Source: Thunnus maccoyii (Eukaryota; Chordata; Actinopteri; Scombriformes; Scombridae). Taken from it: a DNA stretch of 64,000 nucleotides. The position numbers were made by a program, and so were the translations under genes. How positions within the stretch are numbered: position 1 is the stretch's first letter; each line of letters begins with the position of its first letter. The stretch is from NCBI RefSeq assembly GCF_910596095.1, contig NC_056546.1, forward strand, positions 13,955,425-14,019,424, read 5' to 3'. Below, piece after piece: positions 33,418 through 46,745 of this stretch. Below the pieces are notes generated by a model, which did not search any database, was not told the origin of the DNA, and saw only the letters and a list, made by a program, of their open reading frames with translations.

Positions 33418-36230
33418 TATATGTCTTTAGTATAGAGTGAATATTTTTTGTGTCTTTGTCTGAAGAAGTATTATGAATATGTGATGCACATAAAAAAGTT
33501 AAAAGTAAAGTTGGACTGTTTCTGCTGCTAGAGTGGAAAATAAGTTACTGTCTGTCGAAGTTTATCTGACTGAAATGTTGAATTTATAATCATGGGAGCT
33601 AATTATTAGTGTGTGGATCATTTTGCTACAAAAGACAACTGTGGGCATAGTTTGTGATGATAATTGGAAATACAAAGTTGCCTCATGTTATTCTGAGCTT
33701 CAGCAATGGGATGTATAAATGTATATAGTGTAAAAGTTTCTACATCTTAAGGAATCCAAGAAACGTAGCACAGTTAACATGCAGCAGTAATTGTCATTAT
33801 GTATTTAGTACATGTCTGTAAATTATGTTCTGAGTTTAAAGCTCTATTTTAAGTCCAAAGTGGACACATGAAAGCCTGGAACAGCAGAGTGATTCTACTG
33901 ACTTAAAAAAATATATATTGCTCTTTAATACTTGTGACATTTTTAAAACTCAGGACTTTTGTCCATGTCAGGATCCTGTAGGAATGACATGGAATTTTCC
34001 ACTGAGCTGAATGCCGACTGGTCAGTAGTTGGGCTGTTGGCAGATTTTGATCTGATCCTCTGAAGTTAACCTGCTTTGAAGCCCAAAAGGTAACTGGCTA
34101 ACCCAGTTCTCACTTCGTGATACAGGCCCCAAATGTTGGTTAACAGCACACACAGACTTGCTTTGGAGAAATATGTATTTTCCACAACCTCATGTTATTG
34201 TGTGATCCAGAATGTGTTCCTGCAGGGTGAGGTTACAGCCAATGCATGCACATGTACTCCAAGTACTTGTATTTTCTAGCACAGCACCATCATACTGTTT
34301 TCCATTACGCCACTTCCAAAATGTATAAGCATATTCTCATGTAATTACAGTAAACTCAGTAATTTTTTAAATGGATAATACGCTCATATCCAGGATTTCT
34401 GTATTTCTGTGTATATATATTTAGATACCAGTGTTAAAGTATGTTTATTAGTGTAAGGATTATTTTGTTTTTCCCTTTTCCAGTTCAGTTGAGTGAGATT
34501 ATTGCTTCACCGAGCACGTTGTAAGCTGATTCATAGACCAAAGGTCCTCAGCACATAGCTGACTCAGTGACAGCTAATCTCGGATCTGTCTCAATCGCAC
34601 ACTGATGACAGATGTACGTCTCTGTTTCTCTTTATCTCCACTAAATAGTGTTCTCCTTTGCACTCCTCACACTATGTTAAAGGTGCACAGCTGGGGTGTC
34701 ACGTGGATGAGTCTGTTGCAATAAGGACTCTCATGCTGTGCTGTTTGCATGCTATCTATATGTTTATTTTCGTACTAGCTCTTTAATGATTGTATCTTAC
34801 GTTAGAATCGTGGGGATTAATAGGTCAAATTGTTCTCCAGACCTCAGCAGGAATAAATCTGATGCCAGGTGTTCTCAGTGTTGTAGATGGCTTAGCTTAT
34901 AGCCCTTTAACTCGGCCCTGTTTTGCTGGCCTACATGAACAGGGCTCTGTGCTGAGCAGAGCTCAGTCGAGGTGAGATAAAGTACTGATGTGCAGTTTGT
35001 TGTCCTGCCAACCAGCCAGCCTGCCAGTGTATTTAGCTGCTATTGGCCTGAGCTAAGCTGGCTGTGCTGGGGCCTGACTGCTGGCTGAATGCCCTCTGCA
35101 CAGGGGTGGGGCTGTCTCGGTGCTTGGTGCTGATTTTCCCTCTGATTTATAAGTTCCTACTTGCAATCTGTTTCCCCTCCCATCCTTCCGCTTTCCTCCT
35201 ATCCTCGCATTAGATGAGAACTTGCCTCCAGCTGTACCTCACACTCCCCCAAATACAAGCAGGACCACCCTGTGTCCACCACAGACATTGCTGCCTATAA
35301 ACAAACGCATGATATGCAACAGATGTGTGAGTTCCTTTCCTTGTTGATGCTAAGCTTTGGCTGTTGCCTGAAGCCCGGGTGAGAAATACACACAATGGAA
35401 AACTAGGATGTGGTTGGAAAACAAATACAAAAGGGCTGTGAAAGTACTGTACCAGTAGGGATGGTATTTGTATCTGTAAAGTGTAGGAACTCCTTTTCAT
35501 ACATTTTGTTTGTTTGTTCCGAGTGATAAATTGGTTAAGTAACCTGAATTACATGGTAATTTGAAGTAATTTGGCAGTCTACTCCATCAAACTGTAGACA
35601 TTAAGATGTATCTGTGTTTGGCACTGTCTACTCTGCTTATCAAATGCATGATTAATCACTGCCTGTGTACATTTTTTTTTCTCTTTTTCCATCCATCACA
35701 TCTCACCTGTAGTTCACCTCAGATCTGCTTACATATTGTTGTCTAATAATAGTGGTTTTGAACCAGAGGCCCATTTAATGTGGGTATTTCATAACTACTC
35801 TACACAGTACTTGTGTATGTTGACACTTTCTTGGTGGAGAACAGGGTCATGTATACAAGAGCTAATTCACTCAGGATTTTGCCACAGATGCATGAAGGGT
35901 TTCACTGTACTGATGATCAAAGAGGAGAAACCTGCTGATCGACTGAGGCCTCATACTCTTGATGTCATTATCCTAAAAGCTTAAGAATGATGTGAATAAA
36001 TCATTTAATGTTTCATGCCAGAGAAATGGAGCTTAAGTGGTTTCATCAGTGATTTTCTGTATGAGGCCATGCAACCTCTGCTGCTCTATTATTCAATCAC
36101 CGAGTGCACATGCTAGTTTCCACTTCTGGCCAGGCATCCGGTCCAGGACTACACCCAGTAGGGTTGTGAAAGTGAACTTGGTAGTCATCACTAGCTTTAT
36201 GATTCATGCATTATATTTTCCCTTCAACAG
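33418..36230. other. Rest of inferred sgms1 intron 1, no feature seen
   Basis: No exon, repeat family or microsatellite of note was recognised. The pyrimidine tract TTTTCCCTTCAACAG ends the intron. Confidence 0.35.
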
Positions 36231-36523
36231 GGGTGCAGTGTGTGTCGGGAAAGACAGATGAGGTGAAAAACGCCAAAGGAGGCCACTGTGGTTCATCTGC
36301 TATCTGTTGGCCCTAACCCTGAGTGACCCTGCTGCCTACTTTCTCCCAGTCCCCCCTGTCATTTCAAGAAGAGGCAGGGGTCCCTCTGGGTGCCCTCTTT
36401 CAAGAAACACCATGTGCCAAAGCTGGAGCGGCCTAACTACTACCCCATAGACCACCAAACCTTGTGTACCTTCCCCTCTAGTCTGAGGACCCTCCTGATC
36501 CTCCACACTGCTCACCGGTCAAG
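36231..36523 (+). other. sgms1: 5' UTR part of sgms1 first coding exon
   Basis: It begins after acceptor CCCTTCAACAG and runs to the ATG at 36524 in context GTCAAGATGA. This stretch is GC-richer than the intron before it. Confidence 0.6.
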
Positions 36524-37140
36524 ATGAAGAGGGTAGCGGCATGGTCACCAGAGGACGTATCTGACTGGTTGAGCAAAGAGGGGATGCCAGAGTACATCGA
36601 TGCCCTCCATCAAACAGACGGCCCCGCCCTGCTCAGGCTCACAGAGGCAAATTTCCAGATGCCGCCCCTCTCGCTGGTCTCATCTGATGGCGGACAGCAA
36701 CTGTTGGAGAAAGTAGAGACACTGCGGATAGAGACTCATATCGAGGCTCATAAAAATGGGCATGCAAACGGGCATGCTGGTGGGTTGCCCAATGGGACTA
36801 GCAAGGCCCTAAGGAATGGCACATTGGGGATGAAGGACTTCAGGATGGAGATGGTCCACATCCCCATCCCCCCTACAATGGAAGCGACACGCACCTCCTT
36901 CCCTGCCGAGTGGGGGAAGACGGGCATAGCGTTCGTCTATGCGGTGGTGTGCTTTGTGACCACCACTGTCGTCATTTCGGTGGTCCATGAGAGAGTACCG
37001 TCAAAGGAGCATACCCCACCGCTGCCTGATAAGTTCTTCGACCTGTTTAACAGGATAGAGTGGGCCTTCTCCATCTGTGAGATCAACGGCATGCTGCTAG
37101 TGGGACTCTGGCTGATACAGTGGATTCTACTCAAGCACAG
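36524..37140 (+). CDS. sgms1: sgms1 coding exon 1 (SAM domain, first membrane segments)
   Basis: 617 bp, residues 1-205 and two bases of codon 206. Donor CACAG/GTACGC. It includes the SAM domain, the NGHANGHAGG linker, the first membrane segment (about 134-154) and most of the second (LLVGLWLIQWILL). Confidence 0.96.
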
Positions 37141-40006
37141 GTACGCTCAATTATCTTGCAGTTAGTTGTGGAGATGAAAATAACTTTTTTGAATCTGAAT
37201 CCAAACTAAATGAAAAATGTCATGTTATTCATTTTCATTGTCTCTTTTTTCCCCTTTTTTCTGTCTAGGTCAATTGTAGGCAGGCGGTTCTTCTTCATTG
37301 TTGGCACACTCTATCTGTACCGGTGTATTACAATGTACATCACCACTCTGCCTGTTCCCGGGATGCACTTCAAATGCTCTCCAAAGGTATAACACATATA
37401 CACTTTATATTTCTCTCACCATTGTAGGTTGGTTGAGCATGAAATCTTTCTTACTTAACTACTTTTGGTGCAAATGCGCTGAATGGGCAAATCCAGCAAA
37501 TGAAATCCTTTTCTTTTTTTACTGAAAGCCTCTGAGTGCACTCCACTGACCATCGATAGTATATGTTCATGCCTACTTTTTGCTTTGAATGGTTGCTTCC
37601 ACTTTTTTAAGTTCCTGTTGCATGTAATGCAATATTCAACTAGGAAAGCAAGTCATTGTTCACAGTGTGCATAATTTTTGTGTGATTATAGCATCTTAAA
37701 AATATTCTAGTAAAAGTTTTCATTTATATCTACCTGTAAAACATTTGCATAAGATTTAGAACACTGACATTATGGGTCAAAACATTGCTTTGCTGCACCA
37801 GTGGTCAGAAACACAGTGTACGTGTATGTTTAGGGGAAAAACTATTGTTAAGATTGAGTTCAGAAAACTAAAACTACTTGGTTAAGGTTAGGTAAATGTT
37901 ACGGTTAAGGTCATGCAAAGTCGTCAACAAGAAATCAACAGACGGGACCTGAACTGCTACTAAAGCTACATGCTTAAAAAAACATACAAGAGGAAAAAAA
38001 TGCACATGCAATGATAAGTTATATCATAAGCAATGTAAAAGTAATTTAGAGACAAGAAAACTAAATGGAAAACATGATTGTAACTGTCGTCACCTCTGCC
38101 ATGATTGAATGAAAAGACCTATTTGGATTAATTCATTGATTTGTACCGCTATGTTGTCTTTCTCTCTCCTCAACATCTTATCTTCACAAACCATCTCTTT
38201 AGCAATCACTGGTAATGTTATCAGTTATTACGTTGTCGTTAATTACAAGATGATGGGATGTATGACTGTGTTTCTTTCAGCTTCTTGGGAACTGGGAAGC
38301 GCAGATGAGAAGAGTAATGAAGATGATTGCTGGTGGGGGCCTATCAATCACAGGTTCCCACACCATGTGTGGAGACTATCTGTACAGTGGCCACACTGTT
38401 ATGTTAACACTAACATACCTCTTCATCAAGGAGTGTAAGTTCCTCAGTGTTTATACTGTAGTCCTCTCAGCCAAATACAGCTCAGTTTAGTTTCATATTG
38501 TTTAATATGCAGCCGATCATGCAACAACCCCTCCTGCCATAATCTAATAGTGCACACTTCCTCCCGAATGTCCGTTCAGATGTCAAATGAATGATGGTTG
38601 ATAAAAACAATGTTCCTTTGAATGCCAAGAATATGCAGGTTGTTAGTCTTAGCTAAATATAAATGTGGAGCATTATGTGGAGCATTATTGTTTATTTTTA
38701 TTTTATTCATTTGGATTATTAAATTGGCATTAAAGATGACATATTACAAATTGTGTTTCATAACTGACGTTTCAGGTTCACACCCTGCAATTCTCATTAC
38801 TGCTGGTCTTTCGCAACACTTCTCTGAACTGTATCAGGAAGTGTAGACACAAAAAAAATGGAGAGGAAACGTTGCACTATCCACTCACACATCTGTTAAC
38901 ATGTTGGTTTCAACATGTGAAAAATACATTTTCTGTTCCTCAATATGCATTTCCTCAGCACAGGGGTCAGAAAGGCTCAGATTTTAACAGCTTGGCCAAG
39001 TTGTAGAGATTATGACATTTCTCATGCAAGCTTTGTGTAAACTCTTCTTTCCTCAGCTACATCATGTGGAGTTAAAATGCTGTGCTGACAAACCTGATAA
39101 AGATACAGCAGTGACATCTAGTGGTGAAAAGGAGAATGTTAAATTTACACCAGCCCTTTATGGACCACTGAAGAGTAGAATGATTGCACATTACGAAACA
39201 CATGTTTATCAATGCAATGAATGATATTAGCTCCCGAACCTTAAAACATTTTATACAAATAAGAATAAATTAAGAAGTTAGGAGGAAATCAGACATATTT
39301 TAACCCTGCTAAGATTTTGTGTTTGTTTGGCAGATTCCCCCAAACGCTTCTGGTGGTACCACTGGATTTGCTGGCTCTTGAGCGCTGTGGGAATTTTCTG
39401 CATCCTCCTGGCCCATGACCACTACACTGTGGATGTGGTGGTGGCATATTTTATCACTACACGCCTCTTCTGGTGGTACCACACTATGGCCAACCAGCAG
39501 GTGAGTACAACATGCTGAGCAAATTATTTTCCTCTGCTGGATTTTGAATTAAAGTAGAAAAGAAGTAAGGAAAGTAATTCAGCCCAAGGATTTTTTTTTC
39601 CATGTATTTGCTTCCATCAGTCCTTTTTTATCTGTGCATAAATGGGTCTAGTGAAGCACTGTCATTTTTTAACAGAAGTATAGTTGACACACTGTGAAAT
39701 GACAAGTCCCAGAATAATTTAAAGAGATAATTTACCCAAAACAAAAATTAACTGATAAGGAAACTTGCGTAAAATATTAATGACCCTAGTAATTAAATGT
39801 CTGTTTGTTTGTTTTTTTTTTTGTTTCAGTCACTGAAAGAGACATCACAGAGTAACCCGTTCTCGCGGGTGTGGTGGTATAGACTGTTCCAATACTTTGA
39901 AGAAAACGTCAACGGCACAGTCCCTCGAAATTATCAGCTGCCGTCATCATGGCGATCTTTGCAGTGGAGCCGCAGTGTAAAATACAGCAAACTGGACATC
40001 CAGTGA
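36524..40006 (+). CDS. sgms1: Sphingomyelin synthase 1 (phosphatidylcholine:ceramide cholinephosphotransferase 1)
   Basis: Sgms1 is a Golgi membrane enzyme that transfers phosphocholine from phosphatidylcholine to ceramide, giving sphingomyelin and diacylglycerol. Coding exons are 36524-37140, 37269-37386, 38281-38434, 39334-39500 and 39830-40006, in consistent phase, total 410 codons (human about 413). An N-terminal SAM domain (about residues 6-68, WSPEDVSDWL .. LLEKVETLRI) distinguishes SGMS1 from SGMS2. The EAHKNGHANGHA linker and FNRIEWAFSICEINGM are family hallmarks. Six membrane segments follow from about residue 134. The catalytic triad is visible: His283 in CGDYLYSGHTV, His326 in AHDHYTVDVVVAY, and Asp330. 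The start is the first ATG in frame and matches the start region of the family. No key residue is missing. Confidence 0.97.
37269..37386 (+). CDS. sgms1: sgms1 coding exon 2
   Basis: 118 bp. Acceptor TTCTGTCTAG, donor CCAAAG/GTATAA. It encodes SIVGRRFFFIVGTLYLYRCI and onward to MHFKCSPK. Confidence 0.96.
37800..37970. repeat. Short dispersed repeat with GGTTAAGGTTAGG motif
   Basis: ACTACTTGGTTAAGGTTAGG and the surrounding sequence resemble the leader at 8040-8100 (CACTTGGCTAGGGTTAGGG). Such motifs are frequent in teleost repeats. Lies in intron 2 of the coding part of sgms1. Confidence 0.35.
38281..38434 (+). CDS. sgms1: sgms1 coding exon 3 (first catalytic His)
   Basis: 154 bp. Acceptor TTTCTTTCAG, donor GAGT/GTAAGT. 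It encodes LLGNWEAQMRRVMKMIAGGG through CGDYLYSGHTVMLTL. Confidence 0.96.
39334..39500 (+). CDS. sgms1: sgms1 coding exon 4 (second His and Asp)
   Basis: 167 bp. Acceptor TTTGTTTGGCAG, donor CAGCAG/GTGAGT. It encodes SPKRFWWYHWICWLL, AHDHYTVDVVVAYF and FWWYHTMANQQ. Confidence 0.96.
39830..40006 (+). CDS. sgms1: sgms1 last coding exon (cytosolic tail)
   Basis: 177 bp, acceptor TTGTTTCAG. It encodes SLKETSQSNPFSRVWWYRLF, FEENVNGTVPRNYQLP and ends KYSKLDIQ, stop TGA 40004-40006. Confidence 0.95.
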   Translation, partial: SLKETSQSNPFSRVWWYRLFQYFEENVNGTVPRNYQLPSSWRSLQWSRSVKYSKLDIQ

Positions 40007-42290
40007 CCCTTATCTCAAAGCAGGCGAGGACTGTGACTTCCAGAAGTGCTGTCATGATGGCACTGTTTAATGTAGCGCTGTCCTTTCCCCTCTAGTAACA
40101 GACACAACCTCTCCAAATGGGTAACACTGTGACCCACCTAGTATTTTTTTTTTTTTTTTTCCTCCACGTGTATATGTACTATATATATTATTTCTGTTCT
40201 CTTGTCCTCTTTTCTCTTCTGGTAGTATTTGTCAACACCGAGCACTAATTTATATTTGTTTTGTGTCCTTTACTCTTTGTGGGCCACATAACAGTTTCTG
40301 CTTTTGTAGCAGATCTATGAAGCATTTCAAAAAACTTGTCAATACTCAAATAGTTTTTGGCCATAAGGACTCAGACATACTTTTTTTTTCTCTCAGCACA
40401 AAAACTTAATGTCTTCATGTTCTTACAAAACTTTTTTAGTGCAAATAGTGTCAATCAAATCCATATTTGATAACCAAAATGCCATAAGCATTTTTTTTTT
40501 TTTTTTTTTTTTTTTTTTATTATAGCAAATTACGTTTTGTAAACTGTCCTTGCTAAAATGAGTCAAAGGTGCAAAAAAAACTTTTTTCTAAGTATGTCAA
40601 ACCTTATTTTTTCAAAAACAAATGATGTCCAACAAAAGATTTTTAGATTTTTACCTTTTTCAAGATGGATAACTGAGAGCATAAGAATCTAATGTGGTAT
40701 AACATTATTCCAGTGCCTTTCTTAGCTTGATTGTAAAACAGTTCAAGTACTATGTGTCTTGTTTCCCTCTGCCGTGGGTGTGACCATGCCGCGGTACGAG
40801 GCAGTACTTAGTTAACAGTCTCGTTCAATTGAATGTAAAAACAACTACGCCAGCCTTACCAGAAGATTGGTCTTCCCAAATTTAAATGCAGTGAGTGAAA
40901 TGTCCCATTTATTTATTGATGCTTTATGATGTCAGTTTGTGCTTAATTGGTTAATACTGTTCTAACAGAAAAATGACTGTTAATTGTATTTTTTTTTTTT
41001 TAATGTCTGTACCATTTCATTTTACCAATCAGTCTAAGTAACACCAGCCATGTTCAAAACCCGAGCATTGACGCTCAGTCGCCCAGTGACACTACCATGT
41101 CTGCAGGTTTTACTTTATCTGCCAAACATCACTGCCTGATTGGAAATTTGATCAGAAATATCCCAGTTTTTCTGCACCTGGCATCATTGCTACATCTCTT
41201 GCTCAGAAAGAAAATGAGCCCCGACCTTGTTCCCCCACATTGAGTCCCACTACAGAATCGGAAATCCTCTCATTACTATCTTGTCTTGTACCCTTTTGGT
41301 GATGAGAAGTTTAGGAAAATGTACAACTTGACAACTGTGTTGAGTTTAGGGAATGTCAAAGTCGTGAAAATGGAAGCTTCAGGCAAAGTTTCTGAACATG
41401 TCTTTAATGGTTCTGTATGTGCTTTGTATGATTTGTCTTGTACTAAATCAAGCTGCTACCTTACAGTCTAAAGACACTGTATCTTCTACATTGTCTCCCA
41501 AGTGTAACGCCAAAACACACTTCTTTATAGACCTAGCAAACACTCAACATGGAACTTGTGTAAGGGGAACAAGTTGAAGCATGATGCACAGAGCGGGTGA
41601 TACATTCGGCCATACGAGTGCAAATAGGATAACATTGATTTCCATGAATGTGAAGATGTGTCCTTGTTGATTATCCTAATTATGTACATGTTGACTGAAC
41701 TTAAAAGAATAAGTATTACACAAGTTCATCTATAGGGAATGACTTTAAAGTCATATGACACTTAAAATTTAACCTATTAACTTTGAAGAAAAACTGCACA
41801 AATTTCAGATAAATAATCATGATTAATCAAGGATTAATTTCTTTAAATGTTGTCAAAAGGAGGAGGTGAGAACATTTTCAATGTGAAGAAGTCTGAAGTC
41901 TGTTTGAGACAAAATACAATGTAGACTTCCTCTCCTTCCTGTAGCATTGTCCAATCATTTCACTTTCACAGAAAGCAGTTTCTTAGCTTCTAAGAGCACA
42001 ATGGTTCCTTGCATACGGCCATATTTTGATTATAGTACAAACGCGGCTCTCTAATTACGTTTGAGAGCCATGATATCGATGAAGGGTGGAGTTAAAGTTT
42101 GCCAATCAAGCTGTCTATTTTTTTATTTTATTTTTTTTTGTCTCAAAGAAATGAAAGTTGGCTATTGTGTATGTTTCTCTGTAAACTTCTCACCCAGTTT
42201 GTCCCTTTTTGTGCGTATACCAGATGTTTGTAAGATATGATAAAGGAATCTACTTGGGGCGCTTTTGAATAAAAGATTTTACTATAACGT
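40007..42290 (+). other. sgms1: 3' UTR of sgms1
   Basis: Long AT-rich tail with T-runs (40143-40161, 40491-40519). AATAAA at 42268-42273, followed by a GT/T-rich stretch (GGTCAGTCTGTTTTTCTTG), is the best candidate polyadenylation site. No competing gene is seen. Confidence 0.6.
42268..42273 (+). terminator. sgms1: Candidate polyadenylation signal of sgms1
   Basis: Canonical AATAAA with a U/GU-rich downstream element about 30 bases later. Confidence 0.55.
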
Positions 42291-42839
42291 ATTTTATCAG
42301 TGGTCAGTCTGTTTTTCTTGCAGCGGGTTACATTCTCATTGTGTCAAAAGATGACGTCATGGCAGACCCACTAACAACCAGCAGATGGACACATTGAGTT
42401 ACATAAATAAGAGAAGTACATTGAGGGGTGGCCTCTCCTTCCAAAATGTGTTTTGCTTTCCAGAATGTATTTGTGCACTCCACCTACTGCAAGTATGTCT
42501 GTCACTGTTTTTTTTTCCTTCATTCATTTTGGGCTCATTCTGGGCCTCTTGTTAATTCTGCAAACATCTCTCTCATCTTTTAAACTCAGTCTTCCTGTAT
42601 CCTCTCAACTTATCCGCCCAGTTGTTTATAGTCAACCTCATCCATTTAACAGGAGCATGAACTTTTTGAATAAACAAACTTACACCTGAGTTTTCTAGCA
42701 TTTTTGTAGCCCTCTTACAATTTTCCTAATGCACACTTTATGGTAAAAACTTTGTGGTTTGAATTGAACACTGAATATTCCTGCGTGATTCAGCAATCAA
42801 AGTTAAAGTTTGAAAAAAAAACAATCTGGTATTTATTAG

Positions 42840-43507
42840 TAGGGATGCACTGATCCAACTTTTTCAGTCCTGATACTGATACCTGGGTTTTGGGTATCGG
42901 CCGATACCGAGTACCAATCTGATATCATTGTTTAATTAATAAGCTGTATGACTCACTGTGTGGAAGAGACTGGGGTCATTTTATGTGTAAAGTAACATCA
43001 GACTTGACTTTGCTGTCCTAACATTACTTTCCTAACTTTGTAAAACAAAATGTAACAAATAAACGTTTATTTGTATAAAATTGATAATATAATCATGAAT
43101 TCATGAGTGTGTAATTCAAGTCATTCATTTGCAGGAGAGCGAGAATCCTGGAGGGGAAAGCGCCTGAAGTGAGCCTGAGGAGCAGAGCTAACACTAACTG
43201 CCAGCCATTGCTAAATAATCAAACAGAAATATGACTTTTATTAGTTGCATGCTTTTACTAAAGATAGCATCCAAAGCAACTTCACATAGTGTTATACGTT
43301 TGCATACACTCTGTACTGTCTATTAAACAATGTGCTTCATAATGCTGAAACACCAGCAGCAACCCAGCTCTGGCAGGAGAAAAGCATCTAACAGCACCAC
43401 CGTTGTGTTTTCCTTTCTAGATAATAGATCATCCGAGATTGGCCCTATTGTCACCGAGTAGTATCGGACCCGATATCCAATATTAGTATCGGATTGGTGC
43501 ATCCCTA
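42840..43507. mobile_element. hAT-type non-autonomous element with 8-bp target duplication
   Basis: The ends TAGGGATGCACTGATCC and GGATTGGTGCATCCCTA are inverted repeats. Both sides carry TTTATTAG (42832-42839 and 43508-43515), a perfect 8-bp target duplication as made by hAT transposases. Subterminal TATCGGCCGATACCGAGTAC and GTATCGGACCCGATATCC are palindromic. 668 bp, with no transposase frame. Confidence 0.9.
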
Positions 43508-43515
43508 TTTATTAG

Positions 43516-46455
43516 TTCAACGCTTAAACTCAGGTAATCTGCTTCATCAGGACTGTGTAGGTGAGGATTTATCAGGCTTGATTGACAGCCACATGAGCAA
43601 ACAACCCCACAACTGTCAGTTCCTGAGTGTTGCACAGAAATGTGTCCCAACCAGTGAGAAGAGTGCAGTCAAAATAAGGATGTGCTATAAGACCTTGTGG
43701 CACATAAGAAGCTGACTGAGAAAATAGGATTTCGGGGCCCTTGAGACAGCCATAATTTAAAGTTAGCTACTGACTTTCACCCAATTTCATTCAAGGAATG
43801 AAGTTGTGAACATACTCTTGGAAATCCAAAGTAAAACGTGTCCAAAATATTTTTATCTTGCAAATTATCGAAGGACTGATCCGTTACTGATTAGCGTCGA
43901 TTCTCACCACAACAGCCTCTAGGGAGAAGAGAGATCCAAATAAAACTAATTACATCATGACTTCTGTTGTTGATGAATTGTTGAAAAGGGGGTTTGAGTT
44001 ACCTCTGGAGTTTTTGAAATTGCCTGCTAAAAGAGCGAGAGGTACGCATTACTTCTTGGATGAGAAAAGGTATATATTTACTCTGAGCTGGCTCCTCGGC
44101 GTGCTGGAGAATTTGCTGGCACCCCGGAGAGACTGTGTGCTGGCCAGCCAAGCTGAACTCCCACACTCTACTACTGTACACAGTCAAACGAGGAAGGAGG
44201 GAGTCTGCTGCATCTTCTAGTTTCAGCTGAATTCATTTAAATAGGCCAGACTGATGCTCTAAAGATAGTTCACAGCTTAATGCATCTGAAAATATTGTAA
44301 TTATGAAGGTGTAAAGTCTGTACAACAGTGTGGAGAAAACAGGCTGTGTTCTTAATTACTGTCACCATGCAAAAAAAGCTACTTTTTAAAAAAATTTCTT
44401 TTTTTTTTTTGATTGAGAGGGGTGTTAAAATGCTTCACACTTGCAATTTTTGTTTGACTCAAGTAGTTAGTTTTGTATTAATCAAATCATATAGTGCATG
44501 AATAGTATGGCAGCATGTGAAAACGCAGCCTCTACTCTGCTGTTGTCCACACTGCAGCCTGCAACCAACCTGTTTTCCAATCTGGCCTCTCTCTGCGCTT
44601 TCTGTGCTTTCGTTTTTCTAAAGAGGAGCATTACTGCCTCGATATGTGAAAATATTTTTTTACAGTTGCAAGGCTGCACTGTTACTATAGAGTAACTTTC
44701 CCTCCTTAGAGGACCCAGAGCCAAGAGAAACAACAGTCTGATTCATGGGTTCACAAGAAAATTCTATTCTATTCTCAGCAGTGCTGTGGTTTTTCATCGT
44801 AATACCATACTTAGTCTGAGAAGATAATGTTGTCACAGTGCAAATGGAGTTTTGTCTATTAATGGATGCCTTGGAAAGTGGGTGGTATGAGAAAAAAAGA
44901 TTTGGGTAATAAAACTGCCACGGTGTATACAATCATGTTCTGAACTGTTGTCTTCATTCCCTCATGTGCTTATACTAGAGATAGTTTATGGATAGAAAGA
45001 TACACACACATTTACATACGTGCATGAAATCCGCTGATTGTTAAATGTCTCTTAAAGCTCGATAAGCAATCAGTTTGAACCTGAATTCCTCTGCACGTCT
45101 CTCTCTGTTTTCAATCATCTGTCCAGTGTTGTGAAGTGTTTTAATGGTGCATGTGAATAAAAATGCTCAATTTCTCCAACTGATATCTATAATATGTGAT
45201 GTTGTAAGTCAGAACTACGCTGCTTACTATATATACTGTGCTGTTGTGGTCTACCTGCCTGCAAGCATGGATTTGGGGGACTGAAAAATGGCTAAAAGTG
45301 GTGACATTTAAACATCAAGAAACTCTATTATATTTCTTTTATTGCTTAGTACTTCTGAGATGCGGTGAGGTCAGGAGAGAAACAACACATTTCCTCTTAA
45401 GAGACTAGATATCATCGAAGCACTTCAGGCCCAGAATGAATGTGGCTGCTGCAGATGATGCCGACAGCTGTAATGATGATAGTTATTTTTTTCGCACACC
45501 ATTATCAGTGTTGTTGAGTTGTAATGCAACCCCTCTCCCCTGTCAGGGCTACACAAACACACACATCTCAAGAGGCCATGAAATGACCAGTTTGAAGAGG
45601 GGACCATATCAACCCCCACAACCCCCCTTAACCATTGAAGTTTGTCCTCGCTTCAGAGCTTGCTCATCTCGCCACGCTCTGTCAGCTGGTCCAACACTCC
45701 CTACAGCCTCTGACCATTTGAAATTGCAATGCAGTTTCAGCCCATCCACCACTGGAGAGGTGACTCAGTAACTGTTACTCATGACAGCCGATATGATAAA
45801 GTGGTGATTTTTTTTTAGTGGTGGAGGTCTGAGGCTGGAAACTGGGTCAAACTACAGCTCAAACTGTGCTGTTAAGTTAGGATACAGTACGTAACTTTGC
45901 TTCCTCTACCTTCTATAATCTTACAAGCTTTGTTCCCAGTCTCTCGGCCGAGCTGGAATCATCTCTGAAGACGACATACTGTGTGATGTAACAAGTCAAA
46001 AGTCAACTCACACCAACTGAGGGGACACACTCATGACTGATAGAAGCAGTTTCCGTGCCATCTGTCGACAGTCCTTGCCACCAGTGCTGGCGCAGCACAG
46101 CACACGAACGCAGACGTCCTCGTTTATCTTGTCACTCTACCTGGAAGGCCGATTTCGATGCATCATCCTTGAACAGACACTTTGATCTCTGGCTGCTGAG
46201 TAGTTTATTTTTGTTGAGGATTTTTAGAAATAGGCTGTGTTGCAGAGACACGTTCGGGTGAGCAGACGGCACACTGATTCATGTCAGATCCTGGTTGTCA
46301 AAATGTCATTTATATAAAGACCACACCACTTTTTAAATGTGGCTCTGTTGACATCTATTGATCACACTACATTTTGTCTGCCAATGATTCTATTGAACTT
46401 TGCCTTTCTGTAATGTGGTGCATGTACTGGGATTTTCAATTAATAGTGATATATT
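43516..46455. other. Intergenic, no gene seen
   Basis: Sequence between the hAT element and the next repeat. Several open stretches exist but none shows a protein family, codon bias or splice structure. Confidence 0.35.
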
Positions 46456-46745
46456 GTAGAACTGCAATGATTAGTCAATTCATTGATTAATTGCCAACTA
46501 TTAGATTGATCACCAACTATTTTGATAGTCAATTTTTTTTCTCTGAGAAAAAAATGTCTAAATTCTCTGATTTCAGCTTCTAAAATGTAAATATTTTCTG
46601 GTTTCTTTAGTCTTCTATGACAATAAACTGAATATCTTTGGGTTGTGGACAAATTTATGACAAAATATGGATTAAACAACTAATCAATTTATCGAGAAAA
46701 TAATCCACAGATTAATCATTAAGGAAAATAATTGTTATTTGCAGC
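46456..46745. repeat. Dispersed MITE-like repeat, copy 2
   Basis: Ends resemble those at 3021-3346 and 53892-54720: CTGCAATGATTAGTCAATTC at the left and GAAAATAATTGTTATTTGCAGC at the right (compared by halves). No coding capacity. Confidence 0.55.

Larger units (their letters stand above)
17505..36230 (+). other. sgms1: Inferred long first intron of sgms1
   Basis: About 18.7 kb without recognisable exons. It contains a CT-rich run (18275-18301), an 82-bp Tc1-type palindrome (20474-20555), an AAT microsatellite (24102-24161), poly-A/T runs (26212-26231, 29062-29086, 29529-29550), a short CA run (30193-30215) and a Tc1 element (32128-33417). The reading frames present have no family resemblance. 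Conserved enhancers could be hidden here but cannot be recognised from one sequence. Confidence 0.4.

Noticed and set aside
39060..39135. CAGTGACATCTAGTGGTGAA motif considered as repeat or exon
   Set aside because: Looks like a short common repeat fragment, but it is too small to delimit; not an exon of sgms1 because the phase and the family sequence are complete without it.
45436..45771. 111-codon plus-strand open frame between sgms1 and prkg1
   Set aside because: No recognisable domain, no splice support, composition like the surrounding intergenic DNA.
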